From NCBI RefSeq assembly GCF_011617705.1, contig NZ_CP050154.1, positions 2,294,001-2,358,000 on the forward strand: DNA of 64,000 nt, written 5' to 3'. Positions 62,766 to 64,000 of the stretch are shown one piece after another; within the stretch, counting starts at the first letter, position 1; each line of letters starts with the position of its first letter. The notes beneath the pieces were generated by a model. It had not been told where the DNA came from, did no database searches, and saw nothing but the letters and a program-made list of their open reading frames with translations. The position numbers were made by a program, and so were the translations under genes. The stretch is from Brevibacterium limosum (GTDB taxonomy: Bacteria; Actinomycetota; Actinomycetes; Actinomycetales; Brevibacteriaceae).

Positions 62766-63201
62766 GCTTGGATCATAGGTTGTTTATCGTTCAAGTACAT
62801 AGCCACTACCGACTTAGTATCCAATTCGTTATGAGTGTGTCCTGCATCATCCGACAAGTATGTCGATAAGTGCTCAGCTACAATTCTCGAACCATGCTCG
62901 AGTCACAACCGAGAAGAGGAGCACGAGTTTGACTTGGGCAACTCTCAACTGGCGAACTGAAACTCTCGCTGACCAGCATCGGGTACCACTCAGAACAAGC
63001 GGCCTGACAACCAAGCCAACTCCTCAACAATGGAAGATGGCTCAGCTCAACTCGCCCCACACTTACCCATCTTTTTCAATGGAACCCCACGGAAACTCGT
63101 GACAACTACAGGAACTTCTCCTTCGTCGAGTTCCGCGATTTCTAGGGCCAGAAGGCACCCCACGATAACTCCCGAAAACCATGACTCCACATCGATTCAG
63201 T
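62766..63201. other. 436-bp stretch without a recognisable gene
   Basis: The GC content is clearly lower than in the core. Only short frames lacking ribosome sites are present. It ends at a tRNA 3' fragment. Confidence 0.35.
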
Positions 63202-63229
63202 GTGGGTTCGAGTCCCGTTGGGGCGACCA
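63202..63229 (+). repeat. tRNA 3'-end fragment (attachment-site relic)
   Basis: A T-arm (GTGGG-TTCGAGT-CCCGT, two wobble pairs), a 7-nt acceptor 3' strand TGGGGCG, then A and CCA, but no D-arm or anticodon arm upstream. This is what remains when an integrative element recombines with the 3' half of a tRNA gene. It does not match the tRNA-fMet of this window, so it belongs to a different tRNA and element. Confidence 0.65.
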
Positions 63230-63319
63230 AGAAAATCGACTCTGACTTTGGGCAATGGTTTCGGTAATCATGGCTCGTTCGCAATGAAGAGTCGAATAGT
63301 CAACGAAGACTCAACTTTT

Positions 63320-63538
63320 TCATTTCCTGCCGATCTGATCGAATTTCTCCGACATGTCCGGAGCCACAGCGGCGTTCTTTAGGTAGTGGTATGACGAAAT
63401 CGCTGTGCCCGACCGCCCGAGAACCACTGCGGCAACTCCGAGCGTGTCCTCAGTGTCCATGAACGACGCCGCAGCCTTCCGGAAGGCGTGCGGCGAGAGC
63501 CCGCCATAGTCTTGAGCGCATCGCGCAGGGGCCGGCAT
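63320..63538 (-). pseudogene. Tyrosine recombinase (integrase), C-terminal fragment
   Basis: 72 codons. GLSPHAFRKAAASFMD corresponds to box II (His-x-x-Arg), and LGRSGTAISSYHYLK holds the final His/Tyr region with a probable catalytic Tyr. The N-terminal two-thirds are absent. It points towards the tRNA 3' fragment 90 bp away, the standard int/att geometry of integrative elements. Confidence 0.75.
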
Positions 63539-63559
63539 CAGTTGTTAGGCCCCTTTCAC

Positions 63560-64000
63560 ATGCCTTTGCCAGACGGGAACACGGCGTCGGTCTCAGTTGG
63601 GACGGCCTGGACATTTCTACGGAGCAATACATCAACGACGAATGGGGCCCTACAGGGATCCAAAACCCAGGCCTCGACTCGGCATGAGTGGAAGATCACT
63701 GCGTACCTGGATCAACTCCGTCGCCTCGAGGTCTTCTACAAACAACCTGGTCACATCAACGTGCCGCAGCTGATTAGTACTGACGAGTGGCCAGGGGCCG
63801 GGCGATGTTTTGCCCGTATTCGCTCACTGCGACGTGCGGGAGCACTCCCCCAGGCAATCGTCGATTCAGCGGAGAAAATGAGCATCATCTGGATCCCTGG
63901 TCAAGGTTCGCTACGAAAAATGAGCCCAGAGTTGGGATCGACGCTTCACACGCCGTCAGCCACGACCGCTTTTCCACGCGTACATCCCCGACATGCAATC
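63560..64000 (+). CDS. Helicase-associated (HA) domain protein, partial
   Basis: Open from the ATG at 63560 to the window end (147 codons). WKITAYLDQLRRLEVFYKQP with GHINVPQ, then ARIRSLRRAGALP and the closing MSIIW match the HA-domain pattern found in tandem in actinobacterial accessory proteins, often attached to DEAD/DEAH helicases. Another repeat probably precedes it but is degenerate (GPFHMPLPDGN). The true start is uncertain, and the gene could be a 3' fragment fused at the junction near 63540. Confidence 0.5.
   Translation, partial: MPLPDGNTASVSVGTAWTFLRSNTSTTNGALQGSKTQASTRHEWKITAYLDQLRRLEVFYKQPGHINVPQLISTDEWPGAGRCFARIRSLRRAGALPQAIVDSAEKMSIIWIPGQGSLRKMSPELGSTLHTPSATTAFPRVHPRHAI

Overview
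High-GC actinobacterial chromosome (order Micrococcales; gene content and order suggest Brevibacterium, which is an inference). The pointers are an actinobacterial Rho with a long Arg/Asp/Asn-rich insert, the block prfA-rho-thrB-thrC-hom-lysA, a fused 2-oxoglutarate decarboxylase (Kgd), a GuaB1-type protein, the 24-residue ribosomal protein bL37 and a mycothiol-type sigma/anti-sigma pair.

Region 1 (1-30470) is ordinary core genome. On the minus strand it carries release factor 1, Rho, the threonine/lysine block and a protein made only of the two end domains of arginyl-tRNA synthetase. These are followed by an MFS exporter, an FtsX-type ABC transporter, tRNA-Arg(CCG), a VanY-like carboxypeptidase, two CNNM/CBS membrane proteins and GuaB1. 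On the plus strand come kgd, an SGNH-like protein that has lost its nucleophile, bL37, a DoxX protein, aroA, rsgA, hisN and an aminotransferase. A SigR-type operon (minus) lies between bL37 and DoxX, with a plausible self-recognised promoter. YceI and an initiator tRNA-fMet close the region.

Region 2 (30471-about 63540) is an accessory island beginning exactly at the 3' end of tRNA-fMet. It is a mosaic of phage- or ICE-like regulators, two copies of one IS3-type element in the same orientation (31892-33284 and 57172-58522), a nonsense-mutated IS110 transposase, a frameshifted resolvase, a truncated tyrosine recombinase beside a tRNA 3' fragment, and cargo. Cargo includes a nucleotidyltransferase/PPP-phosphatase pair, a DUF4062-like/TPR protein, thiol-redox pairs (TlpA-CcdA, DsbA-VKOR) and a cadmium operon cmtR-cadA-cadD-lspA. 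A copper block (cueP, copZ, csoR) sits upstream of eight genes that resemble the membrane arm of respiratory complex I (nuoA,H,J,K,L,M,N-like plus one odd soluble subunit).

The most notable system is that complex I-like cluster (49039-57138). It directly follows copZ-csoR on the same strand, behind two CsoR-like operators. It has no NADH module and no Fe-S subunits. Its only peripheral subunit is a degenerate NuoB-like protein with an inserted His/Met/Asp-rich stretch typical of copper or metal binding, and its NuoJ-like subunit has a cluster of 12 methionines. Copper-linked lipoproteins (CueP, YdhK) flank it. I infer a metal-responsive, possibly proton-coupled membrane complex of unknown function.

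The right edge (63560-64000) starts a helicase-associated-domain protein that runs off the window.
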